This document shows positions 35,958 to 45,277 of a stretch of DNA of 64,000 bases, piece by piece. The translations under genes and the position numbers were made by a program. Origin of the DNA: Janthinobacterium tructae (lineage in GTDB: Bacteria; Pseudomonadota; Gammaproteobacteria; Burkholderiales; Burkholderiaceae_D); contig NZ_CP041185.1 in NCBI RefSeq assembly GCF_006517255.1, forward strand, positions 6,200,001 to 6,264,000. The letters are read 5' to 3'. Under the pieces are notes generated by a model. That model was not told where the DNA came from and ran no database searches. It saw nothing but the letters and a program-made list of their open reading frames with translations. Numbering within the stretch: position 1 is the stretch's first letter; the number at the start of each line of letters is the position of its first letter.

Positions 35958-36890
35958 TCAGGCGGGCGAATACGCCAGCCGGACGTAGATGGGGGCAAAC
36001 GGTTCTGCCTGCGTGATTTCGATCAGGGTTTCCTTGGCCAGTTCCAGCAGGGCCACGAAGTTGACCACCACCACGGGCACGCCGCCGGCAATGTCGAACA
36101 GCTCGCTGAACTCGACGAAGCGCGACGACTGCAAATGGCGCAGGATACTCGACATGTGCTCGCGCACGGACAGTTCCTGGCGGCTGATGCGGTGGTGCTG
36201 GGTCAATTTGGCGCGTTTCAGCACGTCGAGCCAGGCCTGCTGCAAGTCCACCGGTTCCACGTCGGGCCAGGTGGGCGTCAGGCTTTGCTCGATGAAAATC
36301 TGCGTGCGCACGAAATCGCGCTCGAACTGGGGAATGGCGTTCAGGTCGTAGGCGGCCAGCTTGATCTGCTCGTACTCGAGCAGGCGGCGCACCAGTTCGG
36401 CACGGGGATCGCCGCCGTCTTCCTCGACGTCGCTCTTGCGCGAAGGCAAGAGCATGCGCGACTTGATCTCGATCAACATGGCCGCCATCAGCAGGTACTC
36501 GGCGGCCAGTTCCAGGTTGCTCACGCGGATCTGGTCCACGTATTTCAGATATTGCAGGGTCACCTGCGCCATCGGAATATCGAGAATGTTGAAGTTTTGC
36601 TTGCGGATCAGGTAAAGCAGCAAGTCGAGCGGGCCTTCGAAGGCTTCGAGGAAGATTTCCAGCGCGTCCGGCGGGATGTACAAATCCGTCGGCATGCGCA
36701 GCATCGGTTCACCATACAGGCGGGCGATGCCCGGCGGGTCGGCGGCAGGCGCCACGTCCGTGACCGCTGTTGCAGATGCTGCAGGGTCGCCGCTGCCGTC
36801 GCCGCCAGTGGCGGGTTCGGGCGACTCGATGACTGCGCCTTCACCGGAAGCGTCGGCTTCCGGCGTGACTACAGACTCTTCAGGCAGCAT
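35958..36890 (-). CDS. scpA: Segregation and condensation protein A
   Basis: 310 residues. Kleisin of the bacterial condensin SMC-ScpAB. The conserved body begins near residue 70 (FEGPLDLLLYLIRKQNFNILDIPM) after an acidic, Ala/Pro-rich extension; YLLMAAMLIEIKSRMLLP follows. The C-terminal winged helix includes ISRQELSVREHM. scpB is not in this window. It follows the DUF3460 gene by 17 bases and precedes panC by 54. Confidence 0.96.
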   Translation of the reverse strand: MLPEESVVTPEADASGEGAVIESPEPATGGDGSGDPAASATAVTDVAPAADPPGIARLYGEPMLRMPTDLYIPPDALEIFLEAFEGPLDLLLYLIRKQNFNILDIPMAQVTLQYLKYVDQIRVSNLELAAEYLLMAAMLIEIKSRMLLPSRKSDVEEDGGDPRAELVRRLLEYEQIKLAAYDLNAIPQFERDFVRTQIFIEQSLTPTWPDVEPVDLQQAWLDVLKRAKLTQHHRISRQELSVREHMSSILRHLQSSRFVEFSELFDIAGGVPVVVVNFVALLELAKETLIEITQAEPFAPIYVRLAYSPA

Positions 36891-36907
36891 CGTGCCGGTT
36901 CCAGATC

Positions 36908-37117
36908 TTAGTTCTTGTTCTGGTAAACGTAAGCCTGTTGCTTGACGGCCGAGGCCAGCTGGCGTTCCTGCTCATCGATGCTGACGGCCGGCTTGTCCCA
37001 CAGCAGGGCGCGGCCCGCTTGCTGGCCCGCTTCCATGCCAGGATTCTTGGCCTTCAGTTCGGCGATGAACAAGGTGTGGTCGGATACGTAGTTGTTGTGT
37101 TTTGCAGGCAGTTTCAT
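36908..37117 (-). CDS. DUF3460 family protein
   Basis: 69 residues from the ATG at 37115-37117 (AGAAGAG upstream). The upstream in-frame extension is not supported. Small basic-acidic protein with NNYVSDHTLFIAELKAKNP and RALLWDKP, characteristic of a betaproteobacterial family of unknown function that commonly precedes scpA. Confidence 0.85.
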   Translation of the reverse strand: MKLPAKHNNYVSDHTLFIAELKAKNPGMEAGQQAGRALLWDKPAVSIDEQERQLASAVKQQAYVYQNKN

Positions 37118-37237
37118 ATTCTCTTCTGAGTGTCTTATAAGTAAGGTCAGCCGGCCGTATTTTACCGCGCCGTGCCGCCTGGCGGGTTGTCGTATCGGCA
37201 AGTCCGGGGGCGAAATTGCTAAAAATCAATAACGCAA

Positions 37238-37720
37238 TCAATAACGCAACAAGCGCCGCATCACCATCGGCGCCGGTTCGGCGGGGTTGGCGTGCGAATA
37301 TTCCAGTTCTTCGGCCAGGTCGAATTCAAAGGCCGCATAAAAATCGATCAGTTTGCGCTGGTCGCGTCGCACTGCCAGGCGCAATTCCTCGGCCTGGCAC
37401 GACAGGCCGTGATGAATGATGGCTTCCAGCAAGTGCTGCGAGACGTGGCTGCCCCGGTAGGCGGGCAGCACGCCCATACGTGAAATCTTCCAGATGGCGG
37501 GGTCGCTGTCGAGCGGCATCCAGCGCAGCGAACCGGCTGGAATGTCGTCGATCAGCAACAGAAAACCGCCGCCGTGGCGCAATTGCGCTTCCACTTGCTG
37601 CGCCGTCTCGTGGTGCCCACTGGACGAGGCCGCCACCTTGCCGGCCCACGCGGCTCGGGTCAGTTCGGCCATCAGTTGTGCATCGGCATTTGTTGCTTCG
37701 CGCACCACGATATTCATCAT
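37238..37720 (-). CDS. GNAT-family N-acetyltransferase
   Basis: 160 residues. GNAT fold: IVVREATNADAQLMAEL at the N-terminus, LLIDDIPAGSLRW, and the acetyl-CoA loop region ISRMGVLPAYRGSHVSQHLL, a variant of the RxxGxG/A motif. The start is the first of two adjacent ATGs, seven bases after AAGG. It follows metG by 16 bases and is probably co-transcribed. Substrate unknown. Confidence 0.85.
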   Translation of the reverse strand: MMNIVVREATNADAQLMAELTRAAWAGKVAASSSGHHETAQQVEAQLRHGGGFLLLIDDIPAGSLRWMPLDSDPAIWKISRMGVLPAYRGSHVSQHLLEAIIHHGLSCQAEELRLAVRRDQRKLIDFYAAFEFDLAEELEYSHANPAEPAPMVMRRLLRY

Positions 37721-37736
37721 CGGTCCTTGTGGGGGC

Positions 37737-39896
37737 TTAGCGGATGCGCATGCCAGGTTCGGCGCCCGGCCACGGGTTCAGGATGTAGATGCCCGGATTG
37801 GCCTTTTCGTCGGCGGCGGACGCTGCCATGACCATGCCTTCCGAAATGCCGAACTTCATCTTGCGCGGCGCCAGGTTGGCCACCAGCACGGTCAGCTTGC
37901 CGATCAGTTCTTCCGGCTGGTAGGCCGAACGGATGCCCGAAAACACATTGCGCAAGCGGCCTTCGCCCGCGTCCAGCGTCAGGCGCAGCAGCTTGTCGGA
38001 GCCGTCCACCAGTTCGCAGTTGACGATTTTGGCGATGCGCAGGTCGACCTTGAGGAAGTCGTCGATCTTGATCTCGGGCGCCAGTTCTTCGATGGCGGCA
38101 GCGGTGGCAGCTTCAGGCACTGCTGCGTCGTTGGCGGCGTCGGCGGCCGGCGCGGCAATGGCGGGGGCCGCTTGCGGCGCGTCAAACAGCGCTTCGATCA
38201 TCTTTGCATCCATGCGCGTCATCAAGTGGCTGTAGGCGCCGATGGTGCGGCCCAGCATGCTGTTCGCGACGGCGTCGCCGAATACTTGCGTATCCGCCCA
38301 GCTGAACTCGGCGTCGTTGAGGAACGAGGCCACGTTCTTGGCCACGCCCGGCAGGACTGGCGACAGCAGAATTGTCAGTTGGCGGAACAGGATCAGGGCC
38401 GTGGTGCACACGTCGTGCAACTCGGCTGTTTTTTCCGCATCCTTGGCCAAAATCCACGGCTTGTTTTCATCGACATACTGGTTGGTGATGTCGGCGATTT
38501 CCATGATTTCGCGCAAGGCCTTGCCGAATTCGCGGTTCTCGAAGTGCGCAGCAATGCTGGCCTGGCGCTCGACGATGACGCCGTTGACGTCCACCGTCAG
38601 CGCGCGGTTGATCCAGCTTTGCGCGCCTTCCGACAGGGTCGATGCCAGCTTGCCGTCGAAACGCTTGGCGATGAAGCCGGCGCAGCGGCTGGCGATGTTC
38701 ACATACTTGCCGATCAGGTCGCTGTTCACGCGGGCGACAAAATCTTCGCCGTTGAAGTCCAGGTCTTCCACTTTCGAGTTCAGCTTGAAGGCGATGTAGT
38801 AGCGCAGCCATTCCGGGTTCATGCCCAGATCGAGGTAGCGCAGCGGCGAAATGCCCGTGCCGCGCGACTTCGACATCTTTTCGTTGTTGACCGTCAGGAA
38901 GCCGTGGACGTTGACTTTCAGTTTGTCGATCACCGGGTGATTGGCGAACTTCAGCATGGCGGGCCAGAACAGCAAATGGAAGGAGACGATGTCCTTGCCG
39001 ATGAAGTGGATCTGTTCCGTCGATGGGTCATTCAGGAAGGCGTCGAAATCGATGCCTTTCTTGTCGCAATAGTTTTTCAGGCTGGCCAGGTAGCCGACAG
39101 GTGCATCCATCCACACATAGAAGAATTTGCCTGGTGCATCGGGAATCGGGATGCCGAAGTAGGGCGCGTCGCGCGAGATATCCCAGTCGGCCAGCTTTTC
39201 ACCGGCTTCGCCCAGCCATTCGCTGACCTTGTTGACCATCTCAGGCTGCAAGCGGCCTGGCGTATTGAGCCAGCTTTTCAGGAATTCGAAGCAGCGCGGG
39301 TCGGACAGCTTGAAGAAATACTGTTCCGACGGCTTCATCACGGGCGTCGCATTGGTGAACACGGAGAACGGATTGACCAGGTCGGTCGGCTGGTAGGCGG
39401 CGCCGCACACTTCGCAATTGTCGCCGTACTGGTTCTTGGCGCCGCATTTCGGGCATTCGCCCTTGATGTTGCGGTCGGCCAGGAACATGCCCTTGACCGG
39501 GTCGAAGAAGCGGTCGACGGTTTTCGTGACGATCAGGCCGGTATCGCGCAGCTTGCGGTAGATCGATTGCGACAGGTCGACGTTTTCCGGCGAATCGGTC
39601 GAATACCAGTTGTCGAAGGCGATATGGAAGCCATCGAGGTACTGGGCGCGGCCGGCGGCGATGTTGGCGACGAATTGCTGCGGCGTGATGCCTTCCTTTT
39701 CGGCGGCGATCATGATGGGCGTGCCATGCGTATCGTCGGCGCCCACAAAGTGCACTTCACGGCCGGCTGCGCCATCGCGTTGCATTCGCTGGAACCGGAC
39801 CCAGATATCAGCCTGGATGTATTCCATGATGTGGCCAATGTGAAAAGCGGCGTTTGCGTAAGGCAGGGCAGTGGTGACGAACAGCTTGCGAGTCAT
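37737..39896 (-). CDS. metG: Methionyl-tRNA synthetase
   Basis: 719 residues from the ATG at 39894-39896. An in-frame extension upstream lacks homology. Class I synthetase: [16 protein letters not shown] (HIGH), two zinc knuckles (CPKC, CEVC), KMSKS in [12 protein letters not shown]. An Ala/Pro-rich linker (about 585-620) leads to a C-terminal tRNA-binding domain ([22 protein letters not shown]). Divergent from apbC. Confidence 0.98.
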   Translation of the reverse strand: MTRKLFVTTALPYANAAFHIGHIMEYIQADIWVRFQRMQRDGAAGREVHFVGADDTHGTPIMIAAEKEGITPQQFVANIAAGRAQYLDGFHIAFDNWYSTDSPENVDLSQSIYRKLRDTGLIVTKTVDRFFDPVKGMFLADRNIKGECPKCGAKNQYGDNCEVCGAAYQPTDLVNPFSVFTNATPVMKPSEQYFFKLSDPRCFEFLKSWLNTPGRLQPEMVNKVSEWLGEAGEKLADWDISRDAPYFGIPIPDAPGKFFYVWMDAPVGYLASLKNYCDKKGIDFDAFLNDPSTEQIHFIGKDIVSFHLLFWPAMLKFANHPVIDKLKVNVHGFLTVNNEKMSKSRGTGISPLRYLDLGMNPEWLRYYIAFKLNSKVEDLDFNGEDFVARVNSDLIGKYVNIASRCAGFIAKRFDGKLASTLSEGAQSWINRALTVDVNGVIVERQASIAAHFENREFGKALREIMEIADITNQYVDENKPWILAKDAEKTAELHDVCTTALILFRQLTILLSPVLPGVAKNVASFLNDAEFSWADTQVFGDAVANSMLGRTIGAYSHLMTRMDAKMIEALFDAPQAAPAIAAPAADAANDAAVPEAATAAAIEELAPEIKIDDFLKVDLRIAKIVNCELVDGSDKLLRLTLDAGEGRLRNVFSGIRSAYQPEELIGKLTVLVANLAPRKMKFGISEGMVMAASAADEKANPGIYILNPWPGAEPGMRIR

Positions 39897-40056
39897 GATT
39901 GATGCACTTTTGGGATGGATAATAGGGCATTTTAACAGCGGAAAGGCAATATGAGCAGATGCAGCGCTGGCAAGTGATGCTTTTGCCGCCATCGCGCCAC
40001 GCAAATTTGCGCTAGACTGCGCGTATTGCACATATGTAGTACACACGGAGATTTAC

Positions 40057-41145
40057 ATGAGCATCACAGTAGAAGACGTCAAGGCCGCGCTGGCCCAGGT
40101 TATTGATCCAAATACACATAAAGATTTCGTTTCCAGCAAAACCGTCAAGAATCTGAAGGTCGATGGCAATGATATTTCCCTCGACATCGAACTGGGCTAC
40201 CCCGCCAAAAGCCAGATCGACCTGATCCGCAAGTCCGTGCTGGCCGCGCTGCGTGTGCTGCCGGGCGTGGGCAACGTCAGCGTGGGTGTGTCGTCGAAAA
40301 TCATTTCGCACACGGTGCAGCGCGGCTTGAAGCCGATGAGCAATGTGAAAAACATCATTGCGGTCGCTTCCGGCAAGGGCGGCGTGGGTAAATCGACCAC
40401 GGCCGTCAACCTGGCCCTGGCCCTGGCGGCCGAAGGCGCCACCGTCGGCATGCTCGACGCCGATATCTATGGCCCGTCGCAGCCGATGATGCTGGGCATC
40501 AGCGGCCAGCCGAAGACGCTCGATGGCAAGAGCATGGAGCCGATGGAAAACCACGGCCTGCAAGTGTCGTCGATCGGCTTCATGATCGATCCGGACGAGC
40601 CGATGGTGTGGCGCGGCCCGATGGTCACGCAAGCCTTGCAGCAACTGCTGGACCAGACCAACTGGCGCGACCTCGATTATTTGATCGTCGACATGCCGCC
40701 AGGCACGGGCGACATTCAATTGACCCTGTCGCAGAAAGTGCCCGTTACCGGCGCCGTCATCGTCACGACGCCGCAGGACATCGCGCTGCTGGACGCGCGC
40801 AAGGGCCTCAAAATGTTCGAGAAAGTCGGCATTCCTATCCTCGGCGTGGTGGAAAACATGAGCACGCACATCTGCTCGAACTGCGGCCATGCGGAAGAAA
40901 TCTTCGGTGCCGGCGGCGGCGCGAAGATGTGCGCCGACTTTGGCGTGGAATTCCTCGGCGCCTTGCCGCTGACCATGGCGATCCGCCAGCAAACGGATTC
41001 GGGCACGCCGACCGTCGTGGCCGAGCCCGATGGCCCCGTTGCCGCGATCTACAAGCAGATCGCCCGTACCATCGCCATCAAGGTGGCGGAAAAGGCGAAG
41101 GATATGACGAGCAAGTTCCCGAGTATCGTTATTAAAAACGACTGA
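40057..41145 (+). CDS. apbC: Iron-sulfur cluster carrier ApbC/Mrp
   Basis: 362 residues. N-terminal MIP18/DUF59-like domain (VIDPNTHKDFVSSKTVKNL), then a P-loop ATPase with the deviant Walker A ASGKGGVGKST, the DADIYGPSQP segment, and the cluster-binding CxxC (THICSNCGHAEEIFG). It assembles and transfers Fe-S clusters in the cytoplasm. A palindromic element follows at 41166. Confidence 0.96.
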   Translation: MSITVEDVKAALAQVIDPNTHKDFVSSKTVKNLKVDGNDISLDIELGYPAKSQIDLIRKSVLAALRVLPGVGNVSVGVSSKIISHTVQRGLKPMSNVKNIIAVASGKGGVGKSTTAVNLALALAAEGATVGMLDADIYGPSQPMMLGISGQPKTLDGKSMEPMENHGLQVSSIGFMIDPDEPMVWRGPMVTQALQQLLDQTNWRDLDYLIVDMPPGTGDIQLTLSQKVPVTGAVIVTTPQDIALLDARKGLKMFEKVGIPILGVVENMSTHICSNCGHAEEIFGAGGGAKMCADFGVEFLGALPLTMAIRQQTDSGTPTVVAEPDGPVAAIYKQIARTIAIKVAEKAKDMTSKFPSIVIKND

Positions 41146-41165
41146 TTTAACCCAAGGCAGAGACT

Positions 41166-41192
41166 GGGGTCGAACCCTCAGGGTTCGACCCC
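41166..41192. repeat. Perfect 27-bp palindrome after apbC
   Basis: GGGGTCGAACCCT-C-AGGGTTCGACCCC, 13-bp perfect arms around one base, 20 bases past the apbC stop. No U-tract. It may act as a terminator or be a member of an interspersed family. Confidence 0.7.
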
Positions 41193-41281
41193 GGCCCTTC
41201 ATTGGTTAACAATCCGGCGCCATGGTCGTCAGTAATATGGTTTCATGCAGTCCGTGTTGTTACTAAACAAGAGGAGAGATC

Positions 41282-41689
41282 ATGCACCTGAACACTGTAT
41301 TCCTGCGCCAAGCCGCAGCCGTGGTTGTTGGCAGCCTGCTGGCCGCCAGCGCCTTTGCCCAATCCGTATCATTTGTCGAGCCTGTTGATGGCGCGACGGT
41401 GACGAGCCCGTTCAAGGTCAAATTCGCCGTCAGCGGCATGGACGTCAAGCCGGCCGGCGACATGACGGCCAAGACGGGCCACCATCATTTGCTCATCAAT
41501 ATGGGGCCGATGAAGGCGGGCGAGATGATCCCCATGGACGAAAAACATTTGCATTTCGGCAAAGGCCAGACGGAAACGGACGTCACCTTGCCGCCGGGCC
41601 AGTACACCCTGACCATGCAGTTCGCCAACGGCGCACACCAGTCGTATGGGCCGGAGTTGAGCAAAAGCATCAAGGTGACGGTCAAGTAA
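41282..41689 (+). CDS. DUF4399-type periplasmic protein
   Basis: 135 residues. Signal peptide with Ala-rich cleavage near residue 26 (SLLAASAFAQ). The mature chain is an Ig-like beta domain with SFVEPVDGATVTSPF, TGHHHLLIN, DEKHLHFGKGQTE and LPPGQYTLTMQFANG, as in the DUF4399 family. The His cluster suggests metal binding, but function is unknown. AGAGGAGAG precedes the ATG. Confidence 0.85.
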   Translation: MHLNTVFLRQAAAVVVGSLLAASAFAQSVSFVEPVDGATVTSPFKVKFAVSGMDVKPAGDMTAKTGHHHLLINMGPMKAGEMIPMDEKHLHFGKGQTETDVTLPPGQYTLTMQFANGAHQSYGPELSKSIKVTVK

Positions 41690-41828
41690 TCGCGTATATT
41701 GATTCATGTCGGCATCAGGCCGGGTTCCAGCGATGGTGCCCGGCCTTTTTCATGGTCGTGCTTCTTGTCATCATTGCGTCATACAGTTTGCGTATGCTGC
41801 CCGGTGGCCTAACTTTGGATGAGTGCAT

Positions 41829-43517
41829 ATGAGCAAGAATTTCTCCCTTTCCCGGCAACTGGCGCAGGCGCTGCTGCTGGTAGCCAGCGTGGCGGTGTGC
41901 CAGGCGCATGCGGCCAAGGCGGTTCCTGCTGCTGCTTCTGCCACTGCCGCGCAGCCTAAGCTGGTGGTGGTGCTGGTAGTGGACGGCTTGCCGCAGGAAC
42001 AGGTGACGCGCTACCGCGAGCAGTTCGGCCAGGGCGGTTTCCGCCGCCTGCTGGAGCAGGGCGCGTGGTTCAGCGATGCGCACCAGGCGCATGGCATCAC
42101 GGTCACGGCCATCGGCCACTCGGCCGTGCTGTCGGGCGCTTACCCGTACCAGCATGGCGTGATCGGCAATAACTGGATCGATCCCGTCACGAAAAAATCC
42201 GTGTACTGCACCGAGGATGGCAATTTCCATTACATCGGCGAAGCAACACAGCCCGACGACGGCACGGCGCCGACCAGGCTGCGCGTCAGTACCCTGGGCG
42301 ACGAACTGCGCTATGCCACGGGCGACAAGGCCAAGGTCGTCACGGTGTCGGGCAAGGACCGCGGCGCCATCCTGCTGGCCGGGAAAACGGGCACGGCCTA
42401 TATGTACATGGAAAAGACGGGCAACTTCGCCAGCAGCACCTACTATATGCAGCAGCATCCGCAATGGGTGCAGCGCTACCAGACAGCCAAGCCGCAGGAC
42501 CGCTACTACGGCAAGAGCTGGACGCCGCTGCTGGCCGATGCGGCCTATGCGCGCGACGCCCGTGATGATCTGGTGCCGGCCAAGCCGGGCACGCGCAACA
42601 CCTTCCCGTTTGCCTACTACAGCGACAGCGGCAAGCTCGACGGCGAGTACTACAGCCGCTTGAAGGCCGGTCCCTTCCTCGACGAGCTGACCCTGGAATT
42701 TGCGCGCGCCGCCGTCGATGGCGAAAACCTGGGCCGCAACCCGGCCGGCGTGCCCGATATCCTCGGTGTGAGCCTGTCCGCGCACGACTATGTGAACCAC
42801 GCCTACGGCCCAGAAAGCAGGATGTCGCACGATCACCTGCAGCGGCTGGACCGCATGCTGGCCGGCTTCTTTGCCGACCTCGATAGAAAAGTCGGCATGG
42901 ATAACGTGCTGGTGGTGCTGACGGCCGACCATGGCTTTGCCAACGTGCCGGAATTTGCTGAAACGCGCGGCTTCTCGGCCAAGCGCATCGATGGCGCCAA
43001 ACTGGTCGATGGCTTGAACCAGCACCTGGCAACGACTCTGGGTATCGATAAACTGGTGACGACGTCGTCGCTGCCGAATATCTACCTCGATTACGCGCTG
43101 GCGGAAAAGGGCGGCGTCCATCGCGCCGCGCTGGAAGACGCGGCGGCCCGCTTCCTGCTGCAGCAGGAAGGTCTGGCACAGGTCTACACGCGCACGCAGA
43201 TGGAAACGGGCGCCGTCGCCACGCGCATGGACACGCTGATGCGCCGCGCCTGGAACCGCCAGCTGTCGGGCGACCTGATGGTCGTCACAAAGCCGGCCTG
43301 GTACTTCGGCAAGGGCGCTGGCGGCACCTCGCACGGCACGCCGTACACATATGACACCAACGTGCCGCTGATGGTATTCGGTCCCCGCTGGATCAAGCCG
43401 GGCGCCTATGGCCAGTACGCGGAAGTGGTCGACATCGCGCCTACGCTGGCCCATCTGCTGCGCATACGCCAGCCGTCCGCGTCGGAAGGGCGGGTGTTGA
43501 CGGAGGTGGTGCGGTAG
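41829..43517 (+). CDS. Secreted alkaline phosphatase-superfamily protein (NPP/PafA type)
   Basis: 562 residues from the ATG at 41829 (a GTG two codons earlier is possible). A signal peptide is followed by a type I phosphodiesterase/alkaline phosphatase domain. Metal-site residues appear in VLVVDGLPQ, SLSAHDYVNHAYGPES and VLTADHGFANVPE. The nucleophile region is GITVTAIGHSAVLSGAYPYQHGVIGN, with a Thr expected as nucleophile. It probably hydrolyses phosphate mono- or diesters in the periplasm. A late HGTPYTYDTNVPLMVFGP segment is also typical. Confidence 0.88.
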   Translation: MSKNFSLSRQLAQALLLVASVAVCQAHAAKAVPAAASATAAQPKLVVVLVVDGLPQEQVTRYREQFGQGGFRRLLEQGAWFSDAHQAHGITVTAIGHSAVLSGAYPYQHGVIGNNWIDPVTKKSVYCTEDGNFHYIGEATQPDDGTAPTRLRVSTLGDELRYATGDKAKVVTVSGKDRGAILLAGKTGTAYMYMEKTGNFASSTYYMQQHPQWVQRYQTAKPQDRYYGKSWTPLLADAAYARDARDDLVPAKPGTRNTFPFAYYSDSGKLDGEYYSRLKAGPFLDELTLEFARAAVDGENLGRNPAGVPDILGVSLSAHDYVNHAYGPESRMSHDHLQRLDRMLAGFFADLDRKVGMDNVLVVLTADHGFANVPEFAETRGFSAKRIDGAKLVDGLNQHLATTLGIDKLVTTSSLPNIYLDYALAEKGGVHRAALEDAAARFLLQQEGLAQVYTRTQMETGAVATRMDTLMRRAWNRQLSGDLMVVTKPAWYFGKGAGGTSHGTPYTYDTNVPLMVFGPRWIKPGAYGQYAEVVDIAPTLAHLLRIRQPSASEGRVLTEVVR

Positions 43518-43536
43518 AAGGGGGGGCTACGTGCTT

Positions 43537-43571
43537 GTCGGGTTACGCGCTTTGCTCTAACCCGACCTACG
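43537..43571. repeat. REP-like palindrome, copy 2 (inverted orientation)
   Basis: GTCGGGTTA / TAACCCGAC arms, then CTACG. Opposed to copy 3 sixteen bases on, so the pair can fold as a larger inverted structure. Confidence 0.7.
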
Positions 43572-43587
43572 ATGACCTTGCGAAGAG

Positions 43588-43628
43588 CGTAGGTCGGATT
43601 AGCGGGGCAAAGCCCCGCGTAATCTGAC
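43588..43628. repeat. REP-like palindrome, copy 3
   Basis: CGTAG-GTCGGATTA / TAATCTGAC with a GCGGGGC / GCCCCGC inner stem. Lies between the convergent phosphatase and phospholipase genes, where it can serve as a terminator. Confidence 0.72.
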
Positions 43629-43648
43629 AACAGTGTTGGCAAAACAGC

Positions 43649-45214
43649 TTACAGCAGCCAGTCTATCGGCAGCACCGACAAAATCGCCACCCCCATGCGC
43701 TTCCACACGCTGGTGCCCGGTTCCGTGTCGTAGCGCGTGGTGGCGCCGCTGGCGTCGCGGGCGATCCAGTACAGCGCGCCGTCGTCGCCCAGCAGCACCT
43801 GGTAGGCGCGCTGCGGGATGGTGGTGCGCATGGCCAGGCCCAGCTGGCTGGCCAGCGCGGGGCTGTCGATGACGAGGCCCATTTCCGTGTTCAACTCGAT
43901 CGAGCGCGGGTCGAAGTTGAACGAGCCGACAAAGATGCGCCGGTCATCGACGGCAAAGGTCTTCGCATGCAGGCTCGATGCGGAACTGCCCAGGTGGCCA
44001 GGCTGTGCGCGCGCATCGCCGCGTTCCCACGAGCGGCGCGATTCATACAGCAGCACGCCCGCTTCCAGCAGCGGTTTGCGCCATTTCGCATAGCCCGCAT
44101 GCACGGCCGCCACGTCGGTCGCTTCCAGCGCATTCGTCAGGATGCGCACGCCCACGCCTTTTTTTGCCAGGTCGGTAAAGGCTTGCGTGCCCGATTTGCC
44201 GGGCACGAAATACGGCGACACCAGGTCGACTTCCTTTTCCGGCACGCCGAGCAGGTTTTGCAGGTTTTCCGCCACGCCCGTGCCGGCCCGGGCCTTGTCC
44301 AGCACCTTGGCCGGGTCGTCGCTGACCATGCGCGTCTGAGCCCATTCGAAGGGCAGGGTGCGTTCCATCATCTGCCTGACGAAGGGCGAAGTACGCAGCG
44401 CCTGCACGTATTCCTCGGCCGCCCTGGTGTCGTCGATGCGGGCCGCTTCGGCGGCGATGGTGGCCGCGTCGCCCTCGACGGGGCTGGTCAGCAGCAGGCT
44501 GGCCGGGTAGGCCGAGGCGCTGTTCCAATAGCGGTCGAAATCCTGCGAGACCTCGTCGACGACCGGGCCGACGGCCAGCACGTCAAGGTCGGCAAACAGC
44601 ACGTCGCCGGCCGCGCCAAAATATTCATCGCCCACATTGCGCCCGCCGACGATGGTGGCCTGGTTATCGGCCGTGAACGATTTATTGTGCATGCGCCGGT
44701 TGAGGCGGGAAAAATCCGTGGCAAAGGCCAGCGCGCGCGGCGCGCGGGGCACGAAGGGATTGAACAGGCGGATTTCCAGATGCTGCTGCTTGCCCAGCAT
44801 GCTCAGGGTCAGGTCCAGGCCCGCCGTGTTGTTATCGTCGAGCAGCAGGCGCACGCGCACGCCCCGTTCGGCCGCCTGGCGCAGGGCGTCGAACAGCAGG
44901 GTGCCGGTGATGTCCTTGTGCCAGATGTAGTACTGCACGTCCAGGCTGCGCTGGGCGGCGGCGGCCAGCAGCGCGCGCGCGGCAAAGGCGTCGCGCCCGT
45001 CGACCAGCGGGTAAATGCCGGATACGCCGGGATGCTGCGCCACCATGGGCGCAATGGCCGTGGCCAGTTGGGTGTGCTTTGTGTCGGTGATGACGCTGGA
45101 GGGCATGCGGCCTTCCAGCGAAGGCAGCGCGGCGCAGCCGGCAAGGACGGCGGACAGCAGCAGGGACAGCAGCAGCCGGGTGGTGCTGCGGAAGGGAAAT
45201 GCTTGGGCGGGCAT
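43649..45214 (-). CDS. Phospholipase D-family lipoprotein (cardiolipin synthase-like)
   Basis: 521 residues. Signal peptide with lipobox LAGC near residue 26, so lipid-anchored. Two HKD motifs: the first in RMHNKSFTADNQATIVGGRN, the second in LHAKTFAVDDRRIFVGSFNFD, both in the HxKxxxxD form. N-terminal VQYYIWHKDITGTLLFDAL is typical of the ClsC-like branch. It may make cardiolipin or hydrolyse phospholipids at the envelope; the branch assignment is inference. Confidence 0.9.
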   Translation of the reverse strand: MPAQAFPFRSTTRLLLSLLLSAVLAGCAALPSLEGRMPSSVITDTKHTQLATAIAPMVAQHPGVSGIYPLVDGRDAFAARALLAAAAQRSLDVQYYIWHKDITGTLLFDALRQAAERGVRVRLLLDDNNTAGLDLTLSMLGKQQHLEIRLFNPFVPRAPRALAFATDFSRLNRRMHNKSFTADNQATIVGGRNVGDEYFGAAGDVLFADLDVLAVGPVVDEVSQDFDRYWNSASAYPASLLLTSPVEGDAATIAAEAARIDDTRAAEEYVQALRTSPFVRQMMERTLPFEWAQTRMVSDDPAKVLDKARAGTGVAENLQNLLGVPEKEVDLVSPYFVPGKSGTQAFTDLAKKGVGVRILTNALEATDVAAVHAGYAKWRKPLLEAGVLLYESRRSWERGDARAQPGHLGSSASSLHAKTFAVDDRRIFVGSFNFDPRSIELNTEMGLVIDSPALASQLGLAMRTTIPQRAYQVLLGDDGALYWIARDASGATTRYDTEPGTSVWKRMGVAILSVLPIDWLL

Positions 45215-45277
45215 GGCAGGCTTTCATCGAATTGCCTCGATGTTAGCAGATGCGCATGCCCGCACGCGGGTGCGGTT

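Noticed and set aside
39897..40046. 50-residue N-terminal extension of MetG
   Set aside because: Crosses the divergent apbC promoter region and lacks synthetase sequence; [16 protein letters not shown] is the canonical start.
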